NCBI GenBank assembly: GCA_937973685.1
Contig: CALJKJ010000012.1
Location: 1-63,413, forward strand
Direction of reading: 5' to 3'
Length of the DNA: 63,413 nt
Origin: an uncultured Flavobacteriales bacterium
Lineage (GTDB): Bacteria > Bacteroidota > Bacteroidia > Flavobacteriales_D > Crocinitomicaceae
In this document: positions 33,595 through 42,263 of the stretch, piece by piece
Position numbering within the stretch: the first letter of the stretch is position 1
How the letters are laid out: each line of letters opens with the position of its first letter
Position numbers and translations under genes: made by a program
Notes under the pieces: generated by a model
What the model was told of the DNA's origin: nothing
Seen by the model: the letters and a program-made list of their open reading frames with translations, nothing else
Database searches by the model: none

Positions 33595-35799
33595 TTATTT
33601 CTCGCTTTTTTCTTCAGTTTCTTCCGAGTCCGATTTTTTGAAAATTTCACCAACTTCTTTTGTTAGTCGTTGAATAGTTTCCACGCCGACAGTTAAAGGT
33701 CCGCGGCTAACATCTGCATACGTCGAGAAGTTTTCCGATAATGTTTGGGAAGGATACACGAAAATTCGGTCGAGTAGGGTGTTTTCTTTTTCAAAGCGAC
33801 TTGGAAGATTTTCCATTCCTAAAAAGTCGGAAACGGAACCAGCGCGTGCAAAGATGGAAACCAATAAATCATCCACTTTCAATTGCCCGATTGCCCCCAA
33901 AGCATCTTCTGGTTTCTCAATCACTTCGTGTGTCAAGTCGGCCATAAAACGGCGATAGGTGCGGTATGCTTTTATCTTTTCAAACGTTTCGCGCGTACTG
34001 TAAACGGAAATGTTGCAATTCAATTCTTTGGACAAACGCATGACGCGTTCCAACCATTGGTTACACGATTGTTCCAACTCTGCAAACGGTGGACAAATCA
34101 ATGTGATGTTGCGGTAAGTCGAGAAATTATGGTTGAAGTGACAAAAGAAAACTGTTCTATCGCACACATCGAGTAAGTGATCGCGGTCATCGCCCACCAA
34201 TCGTTTCAGCAAGTTGGTTTTTGAATTGTCGTTGACCAACACGATATCTGCAACTAGTTCTTTTGAAACACGTGCTATGCCACTCGAAATATTGCGATCA
34301 ATGGTCGCCATCGCATGTACGTTGATTTCGCCACTGTTGTAATGCGTGATAAAATCGTCGATGTGTTTGCGTGAACGGCGAATTTTCATTTCTGCATCTT
34401 CATCATTTTCTAAAACACTGACAACAGATATCGGATTTTTCACTTTTTTATCGGAAATAAGAATCGAAAAATCGAGCATTTTTTCATTTCCTTTCAATTC
34501 GTTTGCAGCAACTAAGACGTGTTGTGTCCGCATGGCAGGACCTTCCAAGGGTTCGTTTTTGGATTGTTCGATGAGGAGTTTTTTACCTGCGTTTTCTGTC
34601 ACGAACGAAGCCGTCATGCTCGTTAATAGAATCAAAATTACGGTTCCGTTCACGATGTTGATGTCTAAAATCCCCATAGTAAAACCAACGTTGATGACTG
34701 CTAACGTTGCTGCAGCATGTGCGGTACTGAGTCCAAAAATAACTTGTCGTTCAGCGCCCGTTAACTTGAAGAACAATTGCGTTACCAAAGCAGCTAAAAA
34801 CTTACTTGAAATAGCGAAGGTGGTTAAAATTCCCGCAACAGCCCATGCCCAAGGATCGTTTGCAAGGGAACGAACATTTACCACCATCCCGATGGAAATC
34901 AAGAAGAAAGGAATAAACAATGAGTTGCCAATGAATTCGATGCGGTTCATCAAAGCAGATGAGTGAGGTATTAAACTATTGAGTACCAATCCAGCAACAA
35001 AGGCCCCGATAATTGATTCGATACCAGCTGCTTCCGCTAAAAATGCGGCGAAAAACAGAACGGATAATACAAAGACATAATGGGCTGATTTTTCGGATTC
35101 CAATTTACTAAAAAACCAACGTGCAATTTTAGGCACAAAATAAAACATGATTAGGCTGAAAATACTCAAGGTAACACCTAAATGGATGATAACGTTGGTA
35201 TTGATAACGCCGTTGTCTGAACCCGAAATTACCGCTAAAATGATCAGTACTGCTGTGTCCGTTAGAATTGTTCCACCAACAGCAATTGCAACAGCTTCCA
35301 TCTTTGAAATCCCATATTTTGAAACAATTGGATATGCAACTAATGTGTGTGTAGCGAACATACTTGCGGTGAGTAAACTTCCAATTTGATCCAATCCCAG
35401 CGCATACCGACAAATGGGGTAACCTAAAAGTAAGGGGATGAAAAAGGTCAGCGCACCGAAAACAAGGGATTTATTTTTGTAGCGTTTGAATTCTTGCATG
35501 TCCAACTCCAAACCTGCCATGAACATGATGTACAACAAACCGATTTTTGAAAACATACTAACAAAACCCATTTTCATGTTGGTTTCTGAAATCATTTCAA
35601 AGCCATTTGGACCAATAATTACACCCGAAATGATCAAACCGATAAGTGCAGGGATTTTGAATTTTCGCAGAATGATGGGCGATAATAAAATGATAAACAG
35701 CAAAATAGAAAACGTCAGGATTTGATTTTCCAGTGGAAATTTGAATTCGCCAATTAGGTGATCAAATTCTTTCGCAAATTCGTTCAATAAACCGTTCAT
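33595..35799 (-). CDS. CPA2-family cation:proton antiporter
   Basis: A 734-residue protein. About twelve membrane helices (about 20-410) of the KefB/NapA-type Na+(K+)/H+ exchanger fold, with LIGLIISGVIIGPNGFE, FMAGLELDMQEF and EAAGIESIIGAFVAGLVL. The core aspartate region appears at TDTAVLII. A long cytoplasmic tail (about 415-734) contains two UspA-like halves (HVLVAANELKGNEK; NITLICPPFAELEQS), unlike the TrkA-N domain of Kef proteins. It probably adjusts cytoplasmic pH or cation content. Its stop is 4 bp from the convergent unknown gene. Confidence 0.88.
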   Translation of the reverse strand: MNGLLNEFAKEFDHLIGEFKFPLENQILTFSILLFIILLSPIILRKFKIPALIGLIISGVIIGPNGFEMISETNMKMGFVSMFSKIGLLYIMFMAGLELDMQEFKRYKNKSLVFGALTFFIPLLLGYPICRYALGLDQIGSLLTASMFATHTLVAYPIVSKYGISKMEAVAIAVGGTILTDTAVLIILAVISGSDNGVINTNVIIHLGVTLSIFSLIMFYFVPKIARWFFSKLESEKSAHYVFVLSVLFFAAFLAEAAGIESIIGAFVAGLVLNSLIPHSSALMNRIEFIGNSLFIPFFLISIGMVVNVRSLANDPWAWAVAGILTTFAISSKFLAALVTQLFFKLTGAERQVIFGLSTAHAAATLAVINVGFTMGILDINIVNGTVILILLTSMTASFVTENAGKKLLIEQSKNEPLEGPAMRTQHVLVAANELKGNEKMLDFSILISDKKVKNPISVVSVLENDEDAEMKIRRSRKHIDDFITHYNSGEINVHAMATIDRNISSGIARVSKELVADIVLVNDNSKTNLLKRLVGDDRDHLLDVCDRTVFFCHFNHNFSTYRNITLICPPFAELEQSCNQWLERVMRLSKELNCNISVYSTRETFEKIKAYRTYRRFMADLTHEVIEKPEDALGAIGQLKVDDLLVSIFARAGSVSDFLGMENLPSRFEKENTLLDRIFVYPSQTLSENFSTYADVSRGPLTVGVETIQRLTKEVGEIFKKSDSEETEEKSEK

Positions 35800-35984
35800 T
35801 GTATTTTATTATCAGACAAATGTAGTTGGTATTTTTGCGATTTTAACCTGTTTTGAATTATTAGGGAATTAATTTTTGTGAAATAAATCAGAAAAGAGAG
35901 AAACTTCTCAACAATTTCAACAGCTAAGTTAGATTTTCTTTTTTTTTCATTAATTTCGCTCTCACAATTTTTTAACAAAATTCT

Positions 35985-37265
35985 ATGTCATATTTGTTTA
36001 CCTCAGAATCAGTTTCTGAAGGGCACCCGGATAAAGTGGCGGATCAAATTTCAGATGCGCTAATTGATCATTTCATGGCTTTTGATCCAGAATCAAAAGT
36101 AGCTTGTGAAACATTGGTAACTACAGGTCAAGTTGTTTTGGCAGGTGAGGTAAAAACCAACACGTATTTAGACGTGCAAGCGATTGCTAGAGATGTGATT
36201 CGTAAAATTGGTTACACGAAGTCTGAATACATGTTCGAAGCTAATTCGTGTGGTATTCTTTCTGCAATTCACGACCAATCAGCGGATATTAATCAAGGTG
36301 TTGACCGTGCAGTTGCAAATAATGACTTTGAAGCGAAAGCAGAAGCGCAAGGTGCAGGTGACCAAGGTATGATGTTTGGTTATGCGACCAAAGAAACTGA
36401 TAACTACATGCCATTGGCATTGGATTTGGCGCACAAGATTTTGCAAGAATTGTCTGCAATTAGAAACAATGAGCCCAATTTAATTCCTTACTTACGTCCC
36501 GATGCAAAATCGCAAGTTACGATTGAGTATTCGGATGATAATGTGCCACAACGTATTGACACAATCGTTGTTTCAACACAACACGATGATTTTGATTCGG
36601 AAGCTACGATGTTAGCAAAAATCAAATCGGATATTATTTCAATTGTTATTCCTCGTGTTAAAGCAAAATTAACGCCTGCTTTACAAGGTTTATTCAACGA
36701 TCAAATCACGTATCATATCAATCCTACTGGTAAATTTGTTATCGGTGGACCTCACGGAGATACAGGTTTGACAGGACGTAAAATAATTGTTGATACGTAC
36801 GGTGGAAAAGGTGCTCACGGAGGTGGTGCATTCTCAGGAAAAGATCCATCAAAAGTTGACCGTTCTGCAGCTTATGCAACACGTCACATGGCTAAAAACT
36901 TAGTTGCAGCTGGATTGTGTGATGAGGTTTTGGTGCAAGTATCGTATGCAATTGGTGTTGCTAAACCTTGTGGTTTGTTCATCAATACAAACGGTACAGC
37001 GAAAGTGAATTTAACAGACGGAGAAATCGCTAAGAAATGTGCTGAAATTTTCGACATGCGTCCTTACGCTATCGAACAACGTTTGAAATTGAGAAATCCA
37101 ATTTATAGCGAATCAGCGGCTTATGGTCACATGGGACGTAAAAATGAAGTGGTTACAAAATCATTCAGAAGTCCAGATGGTTCGACAATTACAAAAGAAG
37201 TTGAATTGTTTACATGGGAGAAATTAGATTTCGTTGATCAAGTAAAATCAGTATTTGGATTGTAA
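35985..37265 (+). CDS. metK: S-adenosylmethionine synthetase
   Basis: A 426-residue cytoplasmic enzyme making SAM from methionine and ATP. Signatures: SESVSEGHPDKVADQISDA at the start, GAGDQGMMFGYA, and GGGAFSGKDPSKVDRSAAY. Length is slightly above the usual 380-400 because of an insertion around residues 150-185. It has a 185-bp upstream region in which I found no SAM riboswitch that I could recognise, only an imperfect -7 (TAATTTCG). A terminator follows 23 bp after the stop. Confidence 0.97.
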   Translation: MSYLFTSESVSEGHPDKVADQISDALIDHFMAFDPESKVACETLVTTGQVVLAGEVKTNTYLDVQAIARDVIRKIGYTKSEYMFEANSCGILSAIHDQSADINQGVDRAVANNDFEAKAEAQGAGDQGMMFGYATKETDNYMPLALDLAHKILQELSAIRNNEPNLIPYLRPDAKSQVTIEYSDDNVPQRIDTIVVSTQHDDFDSEATMLAKIKSDIISIVIPRVKAKLTPALQGLFNDQITYHINPTGKFVIGGPHGDTGLTGRKIIVDTYGGKGAHGGGAFSGKDPSKVDRSAAYATRHMAKNLVAAGLCDEVLVQVSYAIGVAKPCGLFINTNGTAKVNLTDGEIAKKCAEIFDMRPYAIEQRLKLRNPIYSESAAYGHMGRKNEVVTKSFRSPDGSTITKEVELFTWEKLDFVDQVKSVFGL

Positions 37266-37287
37266 TTCAAAACGATAAGAAATAGCT

Positions 37288-37317
37288 AAAACGCTCCAGA
37301 AATGGGGCGTTTTTTTT
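37288..37317 (+). terminator. Terminator of metK
   Basis: ACGCTCC (37291-37297) pairs, with one G-T pair, with GGGGCGT (37304-37310), followed by T7. Confidence 0.85.
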
Positions 37318-37361
37318 GTTTAAATGGATGTGGAGTTTGAAGTATAATTATTGGGGTTTAG

Positions 37362-37398
37362 TTACCCGGGTAAATTGTGGTAAAGCTGTAGCTTGACC
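37362..37398. repeat. Intergenic repeat, copy 1 (37 bp, contains TTACCCGGGTAA)
   Basis: Begins with the perfect 12-bp palindrome TTACCCGGGTAA (37362-37373), then TTGTGGTAAAGCTG and TTGACC with single differences. It is 34/37 identical to 63068-63104. This copy lies between the convergent terminators of metK and gap, immediately past the gap U-run. No coding sense is apparent. Confidence 0.8.
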
Positions 37399-37427
37399 AA
37401 AAAAAAACCGCCTCACAGGAGACGGTT
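37399..37427 (-). terminator. Terminator of gap
   Basis: Minus strand: nine-pair stem AACCGTCTC/GAGGCGGTT (one G-T pair), loop CTGT, followed by T9. It is 94 bp beyond the gap stop. Confidence 0.85.
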
Positions 37428-37520
37428 AACTAGGATAACTCTTTTGTACTTTTCGTAATCAGACTATTGGTATTTTCCAAGCAACAGGAAAAAAAATCGA
37501 TTGTATGTAACAGTTATTGT

Positions 37521-38519
37521 TTACGAAAGTTGCATCGCATAAGCAGCTAAATCAACTAACTTATTGGAGTATCCCCACTCATTATCGTACCATGAAACCA
37601 CTTTGACAAAGTGTTCATTCAAAGAAATACCAGCTTTTGCATCAAAAATTGATGTGCGTGCATCGCCCAAGAAATCTTGCGAAACAACATCATCAGCTGT
37701 ATATCCTAATATACCTTTTAATTCATTTTCAGAAGCTTTTTTCATTGCAGCACAAATTGCTTCGTAACTTGCAGCTTGAGCTAACTTCACAGTTAAATCC
37801 ACCACAGAAACATCAGCAACAGGTACTCGGAATGACATTCCAGTTAATTTTCCTTTCAAATCAGGAATAACTAGTGCAACTGCTTTTGCAGCTCCAGTTG
37901 ATGATGGAATGATGTTTTGAAAACCACCACGTCCACCGCGCCAATCTTTCGCACTTGGTCCATCAACTGTTTTTTGTGTTGCAGTAACTGCGTGAATTGT
38001 ACTCATCAAACCTTCAGTAATTCCAAAGTTGTCGTGCAATACTTTTGCAATTGGTGCCAAACAGTTGGTTGTACACGATGCGTTTGATATAATTGTTTGA
38101 TGTGCTTGCAATGAAGTGTGATTAACACCCATAACAAACGTTGGTGTTTCATCTTTAGCAGGAGCAGAAAAAATAACTTTTTTCGCACCAGCATCCAAAT
38201 GTTTTTGTCCATCTGCTTGCGTTAAAAACAAACCTGTACATTCCAAAACAACATCTACACCAACCGCTCCCCAATTGATTTGAGCAGGATCTTTTTCAGC
38301 GCTAACACGCACTTTTTTTCCATTAATAACCAACGTATTGTCAATGACTTCTACTTTTCCTTTGAAAGGTCCGTGTGTTGAGTCGTATTGTAATAAATAG
38401 GCCATGTAATCAACTTCCATCAGGTCGTTTATGGCAACTATTTCGATGTCAGATCTCTCTGAAGCAACGCGACAAGCTAAGCGCCCGATACGTCCAAAAC
38501 CATTGATTCCTATTTTCAT
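37521..38519 (-). CDS. gap: Glyceraldehyde-3-phosphate dehydrogenase, type I
   Basis: A 332-residue NAD-dependent glycolytic enzyme. N-terminal Rossmann start MKIGINGFGRIGRLACR, catalytic cysteine in SNASCTTNCLAP (about 150), substrate-binding GGRGGFQNIIPSSTGAAKA and the C-terminal SWYDNEWGYSNKLVDL are all typical. I chose the Met of MKIGING; longer readings add 26 residues not found in the family. The upstream region holds a -7 box and several dyads (separate entries), unusually rich for this genome, suggesting real control. The terminator is 94 bp downstream. Confidence 0.97.
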   Translation of the reverse strand: MKIGINGFGRIGRLACRVASERSDIEIVAINDLMEVDYMAYLLQYDSTHGPFKGKVEVIDNTLVINGKKVRVSAEKDPAQINWGAVGVDVVLECTGLFLTQADGQKHLDAGAKKVIFSAPAKDETPTFVMGVNHTSLQAHQTIISNASCTTNCLAPIAKVLHDNFGITEGLMSTIHAVTATQKTVDGPSAKDWRGGRGGFQNIIPSSTGAAKAVALVIPDLKGKLTGMSFRVPVADVSVVDLTVKLAQAASYEAICAAMKKASENELKGILGYTADDVVSQDFLGDARTSIFDAKAGISLNEHFVKVVSWYDNEWGYSNKLVDLAAYAMQLS

Positions 38520-38535
38520 CTTTTTATACATTTTG

Positions 38536-38560
38536 ACAATACTTATTGTATTATGTACAA
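38536..38560. promoter_or_regulatory. Overlapping inverted repeats at the gap transcription start/leader
   Basis: Two perfect dyads overlap here: ACAATA-CT-TATTGT (38536-38549) and TTGTA-TTATG-TACAA (38546-38560). They directly follow the -7 box, around the predicted start site and first leader bases, so could be an operator or an alternative-hairpin leader. Confidence 0.45.
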
Positions 38561-38568
38561 CAAATATA
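38561..38568 (-). promoter_or_regulatory. Putative -7 element of gap
   Basis: Minus-strand TATATTTG is an exact TAnnTTTG match giving a leader of about 35 nt. The -33 region is occupied by the AGTGT-N7-ACACT dyad. Confidence 0.55.
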
Positions 38569-38580
38569 TAAAAAGATTCA

Positions 38581-38599
38581 TAGTGTACAAATGACACTA
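38581..38599. promoter_or_regulatory. Candidate operator of gap: TAGTGT-N7-ACACTA
   Basis: Perfect 6-bp half-sites (38581-38586, 38594-38599) around a 7-nt spacer, centred about 25 nt upstream of the -7 box centre. The inner AGTGT-N7-ACACT matches the larger palindrome upstream of pdhB in both half-site and spacing. Confidence 0.5.
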
Positions 38600-38608
38600 A
38601 CTATTTTT

Positions 38609-40927
38609 TTACAATAATTTTGTAGCTTGAATTAATTTCAACTCATTCCAAGTTGCTTTGTCGCCCAGTTTTTCTTTGATAGCAGCTAGTGATTCTCCTT
38701 CGTAACTATCAAATAAATGAGCCAATGCACGAATGCGTTCTTCTGGTAGTACTTGTTCTATCGTTATTTTCTCCGCACGAATTAGTTGCACAAAATGACC
38801 GTTGATTGTTGTTGCAGATAATTGACGTAAACGAGCAATTTCGTTGATATCCAATCCATCCTCCAATAATTCGAGGGTTTTTTCGTGCGTACTTTTCTTT
38901 TCGCTTACTTGTTTTTCTTTTTTGTCACGCTGTGAATAGTGTTTTTTAGCACTCTCAATAACTGCATCAAAACTGTCGTCTTCATCGGAAAGTAAATTCC
39001 CGTTTTGTCTTAATTCTTGTTGAATAACTGCGATTTTAGCAATAACATAGTTCGTTATTTCTGCTGTTTTGACTGTTTCTTTGTTAATCTCACTGCCATT
39101 ACAAACCGCTTCAACGAGCAATCGGACTTTCTTCAAGCGTAAAACGACGGTGATTAACAAGTTCAACAACTCTTCTATTTCATCTTGGTAATCTTTTGTT
39201 CGCTTGATTTTTGTTAACTCAATTTTGCGTTTCAAAACCGCATACACTTGCGTGTCGAGTAACTTAAAAAAATAAGTATACGCAGCTTGAACGCGTTCGG
39301 ATACAAATTCCCAATTGATTGTTTCTTTCGAGAAAATAGTATTCAATTGCGCTTGAAACTTTTTAGCAGCATCAAAAGTAGTTTGAACAAGTTGCATTTG
39401 ATTCGCTGCCCAAGTTTTGTCTTTTCCTTTTTCTGTCTTAGGACCTTGTAACTTTAGTCCCAATTCGAAAGTTGCCCATTTTGCAGTATAATCATACCAA
39501 TCAAATGCTTCCATCAACGACTGATACACAAAACGTGCCGTTTCCTTATCGAGAAATAACGTTAGTTTATTGGAATCTGCTTTTTGTTCTCCGTAAGCAA
39601 CAACAGACTGATCATTGATCAACCCATTCATCGAAATGGGTTTCAACAAAACCAATCCTTGCAAACTGCGCAAGCGCGACAAAGCAACGTAAGCTTGGCC
39701 AGGCGCGAAAACTTGTGAAACATCAAGCACTGCTTTTTCAAAGGTCAACCCCTGACTTTTGTGTACCGTGATTGCCCACGCAAGTTTTATTGGAAAATGC
39801 ACAAAAGTCCCAAGGATTTCTTCTTTGATTTCTCCTGTTTGTTGATCCAATTGGTATTTGATATTTGTCCACTCGTATTTCTCAACGGTGATTGTTCGTT
39901 TTTCCTCCGGAAAAAGCACAACGATTTCATCCTCTGAAAGCGATTGAATGCGTCCCATTTTTCCGTTATAGAAGTTTTTTTCAAACGACACATCGTTTTT
40001 CACAAACATTATTTGCGCCCCAACTTTTAATGCTAAAGTAGGGTCAAGTGGAAACATGTGTTTTGGGAAGTCACCAACGATTTCAGCCTCGTAAAAATGA
40101 GTTTTTCCTTTCAACGCATTCAATGCTGTCGCATTCAAATCGTCTGCTTTGGCATTGTGTGTTGTAAGTGTGATATATCCCTCTTCTTTGGTTGGATCAA
40201 ACAAGGGATTGACGTATTCATTTAAAATGCGCTGATCTTTTTCTGAAACTTGATTGTTGCGCAAGTTGTTCAAGATGTCGATAAATGTTGCGTCGTCTTG
40301 TCGGAATATTTTATCTAATTCAATGTAGAGTGGGGGACTTTCAGTAAGTACTTTAGCGTTAAAAAAGAAAACACCGTGATAATGTTGTTGTAAAACCGAC
40401 CATTCTTCAGGTTTCACAACCGGCGGAAGCTGCAATAAATCGCCAATAAACAAAACTTGAACACCACCAAAAGGACGGTTGTTTTTACGAACATTGCGCA
40501 AGGTCCAATCTATCGCATCCAATAAATCAGCGCGAAGCATACTGACTTCGTCAATAATCAATAACTCCAAACTTTTGATCAAATTTTGGCGCACTGCATT
40601 GAACTGAAAATGGCGTTTGAGTGTCTCTTTTGTTTCTAATTTGGTATTACCAACTAATATTGGTTCAGCTATAAATTCAGGAACGAACCCTCCAAATGGC
40701 AATTGAAAAAACGAATGAATAGTAACCCCACCAGCATTCAATGCTGCAATTCCTGTTGGTGCGACAATCACGGTATTTTTATGCGTTGTTTCAACTATTT
40801 TCTTCAACAAGGTAGTTTTGCCTGTCCCAGCTTTTCCGGTCAAGAATAAATGTTGACTTGTTTGGTTGATAAAACGCTCCGTAAATGCGGCAGGTCCCTC
40901 GATTGTCATTGTAATTTCTTTCATCAT
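38609..40927 (-). CDS. Pif1/RecD2-like SF1 helicase with C-terminal helix-turn-helix domain
   Basis: About 772 residues. Walker A GKAGTGKT (31-38), then VAPTGIAALNAGG and IIDEVSMLRAD (Walker B), GVQVLFIGDLLQLPPV, and the C-terminal helicase motif AITVHKSQGLTFEKAVLD with GQAYVALSRL: the Pif1/RecD order. After a long charged helical middle (about 480-690) the end (EKTLELLEDGLDINEIARLRQLS, cited in part; TTINGHFVQLI) is an HTH_40-type domain more often seen at RecQ C termini. It probably acts on stalled forks or structured DNA. The start is one of two adjacent ATGs; a longer reading is possible. Confidence 0.85.
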   Translation of the reverse strand: MMKEITMTIEGPAAFTERFINQTSQHLFLTGKAGTGKTTLLKKIVETTHKNTVIVAPTGIAALNAGGVTIHSFFQLPFGGFVPEFIAEPILVGNTKLETKETLKRHFQFNAVRQNLIKSLELLIIDEVSMLRADLLDAIDWTLRNVRKNNRPFGGVQVLFIGDLLQLPPVVKPEEWSVLQQHYHGVFFFNAKVLTESPPLYIELDKIFRQDDATFIDILNNLRNNQVSEKDQRILNEYVNPLFDPTKEEGYITLTTHNAKADDLNATALNALKGKTHFYEAEIVGDFPKHMFPLDPTLALKVGAQIMFVKNDVSFEKNFYNGKMGRIQSLSEDEIVVLFPEEKRTITVEKYEWTNIKYQLDQQTGEIKEEILGTFVHFPIKLAWAITVHKSQGLTFEKAVLDVSQVFAPGQAYVALSRLRSLQGLVLLKPISMNGLINDQSVVAYGEQKADSNKLTLFLDKETARFVYQSLMEAFDWYDYTAKWATFELGLKLQGPKTEKGKDKTWAANQMQLVQTTFDAAKKFQAQLNTIFSKETINWEFVSERVQAAYTYFFKLLDTQVYAVLKRKIELTKIKRTKDYQDEIEELLNLLITVVLRLKKVRLLVEAVCNGSEINKETVKTAEITNYVIAKIAVIQQELRQNGNLLSDEDDSFDAVIESAKKHYSQRDKKEKQVSEKKSTHEKTLELLEDGLDINEIARLRQLSATTINGHFVQLIRAEKITIEQVLPEERIRALAHLFDSYEGESLAAIKEKLGDKATWNELKLIQATKLL

Positions 40928-40981
40928 TTTATTGAAGATAAGCAAAAAGCTCACTTCTTGCACTATTTCGAATAGCTTTTT

Positions 40982-42250
40982 TTAGTCGTTTGTTTCGTTT
41001 TCTGAAATTGCCTCGTCTGCATCCTCGTATAATTCGTTCGCAGCGAGTTCGTTTCGATCGATTTGTTTGGTGGCTTTTGCACCGAGCTTTTTCAAGTTTT
41101 CAATCTTGCCAACAAGATTTCCTGATCCGACATGTAATTTTTTCATGGCCGCTTCGTATGCACCCAATGCTTCTTTTTGTTTCTTTTCAATGTTTTTCAT
41201 GTCATCGATGAAACCAACAAATTTATCATACAATTTACCTGCTTCCGAAGCAATACGTAAGGTGTTGATTGTTTGGCGTTCTTGTTTCCAAATGCTTTCG
41301 ATTGTTTTCAATGTCGCTAACAAAGTAGATGGCGTAACAATGACTATTCGTTTTTCCCATGCACGTGCATACAATTCTGGCTCGCCCTTTATTGCTAGGG
41401 AAAACGCTGATTCGATGGGTAAAAACAACAAAACAAACTCTGGTGTGTGAATGTCTTTTGACCGCGCATAATCTTTGTCCGATAACGTTTTGATGTGTGT
41501 GTGAATCGACAATAAATGCGCTTTCAAATACGCCGCTTTTTCTGTTTCATCAGTAGCATTAATGTAACGTTCAAATGCAGTCAAAGACACTTTCGAATCA
41601 ACAATAATGTGTTTGTTATCTGGTAATTTGATTAAGAAATCCGGACGTAATTGCTTGTCGTCTTCTCCTTTTAACGTGTGTTGCTTTTCGTATTCTACGC
41701 CTTCTTGTAAACCGCTGATTTCTAAAATGCGTTCCAATGCCAATTCGCCCCAATTACCTTGTGTTTTTTGGTCGCCTTTCAAGGCATCAGCTAAATTTTG
41801 CGCACTGTGATTCATCTGGTGGTGCTGTTCTGAAAGTGCTTTCACCAAACTCTCCATCGAAGAGAATTGCGCAATTCCATGTTCTTTTTGTGCACGTACC
41901 TCATTTTCAAAAGTGGTCAGTTTTTCTTTGAAAGGCAATAACAATTGTTCCAGTTGAAATTGATTTTCTTGCTTGATGACTTGATTTCCTTGGTGCACAA
42001 TGTTTTTAGAAATCGCCGCTAGTTGTTCGCGAAGTAAACCTTCATCGTCGTTTCTTTTTTTGCGTTCGTAATCTAGCTTTTCAATCAGTAAGACCAATTC
42101 TTTTTCTGTGCTCGCTAATTTTATAGCTTTTTCGTTCAATAAATTCTTCGATTCAGTTAATTGGTCATTTAACCGCTCCGTTTTTTGAAACAGCCGAAAA
42201 GCAATTATGATAACAAAAATTAATGTCAAACTGACCGCAAGCAATTCCAT
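40982..42250 (-). CDS. rmuC: RmuC-family protein (DNA recombination limiter)
   Basis: A 422-residue protein: one N-terminal membrane helix (MELLAVSLTLIFVIIIAFRLF), a coiled coil (about 25-90), and the RmuC nuclease-like core with GNWGELALERILEISGLQ, RPDFLIKLPDNKHIIVDSKVS and FVLLFLPIESAFSLA. RmuC limits recombination between short inverted repeats in E. coli. An acidic tail (NELYEDADEAISENE) ends the chain. It is 14 bp after the D15 outer-membrane gene and 54 bp before the Pif1-like gene on the same strand. Confidence 0.93.
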   Translation of the reverse strand: MELLAVSLTLIFVIIIAFRLFQKTERLNDQLTESKNLLNEKAIKLASTEKELVLLIEKLDYERKKRNDDEGLLREQLAAISKNIVHQGNQVIKQENQFQLEQLLLPFKEKLTTFENEVRAQKEHGIAQFSSMESLVKALSEQHHQMNHSAQNLADALKGDQKTQGNWGELALERILEISGLQEGVEYEKQHTLKGEDDKQLRPDFLIKLPDNKHIIVDSKVSLTAFERYINATDETEKAAYLKAHLLSIHTHIKTLSDKDYARSKDIHTPEFVLLFLPIESAFSLAIKGEPELYARAWEKRIVIVTPSTLLATLKTIESIWKQERQTINTLRIASEAGKLYDKFVGFIDDMKNIEKKQKEALGAYEAAMKKLHVGSGNLVGKIENLKKLGAKATKQIDRNELAANELYEDADEAISENETND

Positions 42251-42263
42251 TTTTGATTTTCAG

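Noticed and set aside
35800..35984. A SAM riboswitch upstream of metK
   Set aside because: I could not recognise the conserved SAM-I or SAM-II core or a convincing terminator/antiterminator pair; the region is mostly AT-rich without stable stems.
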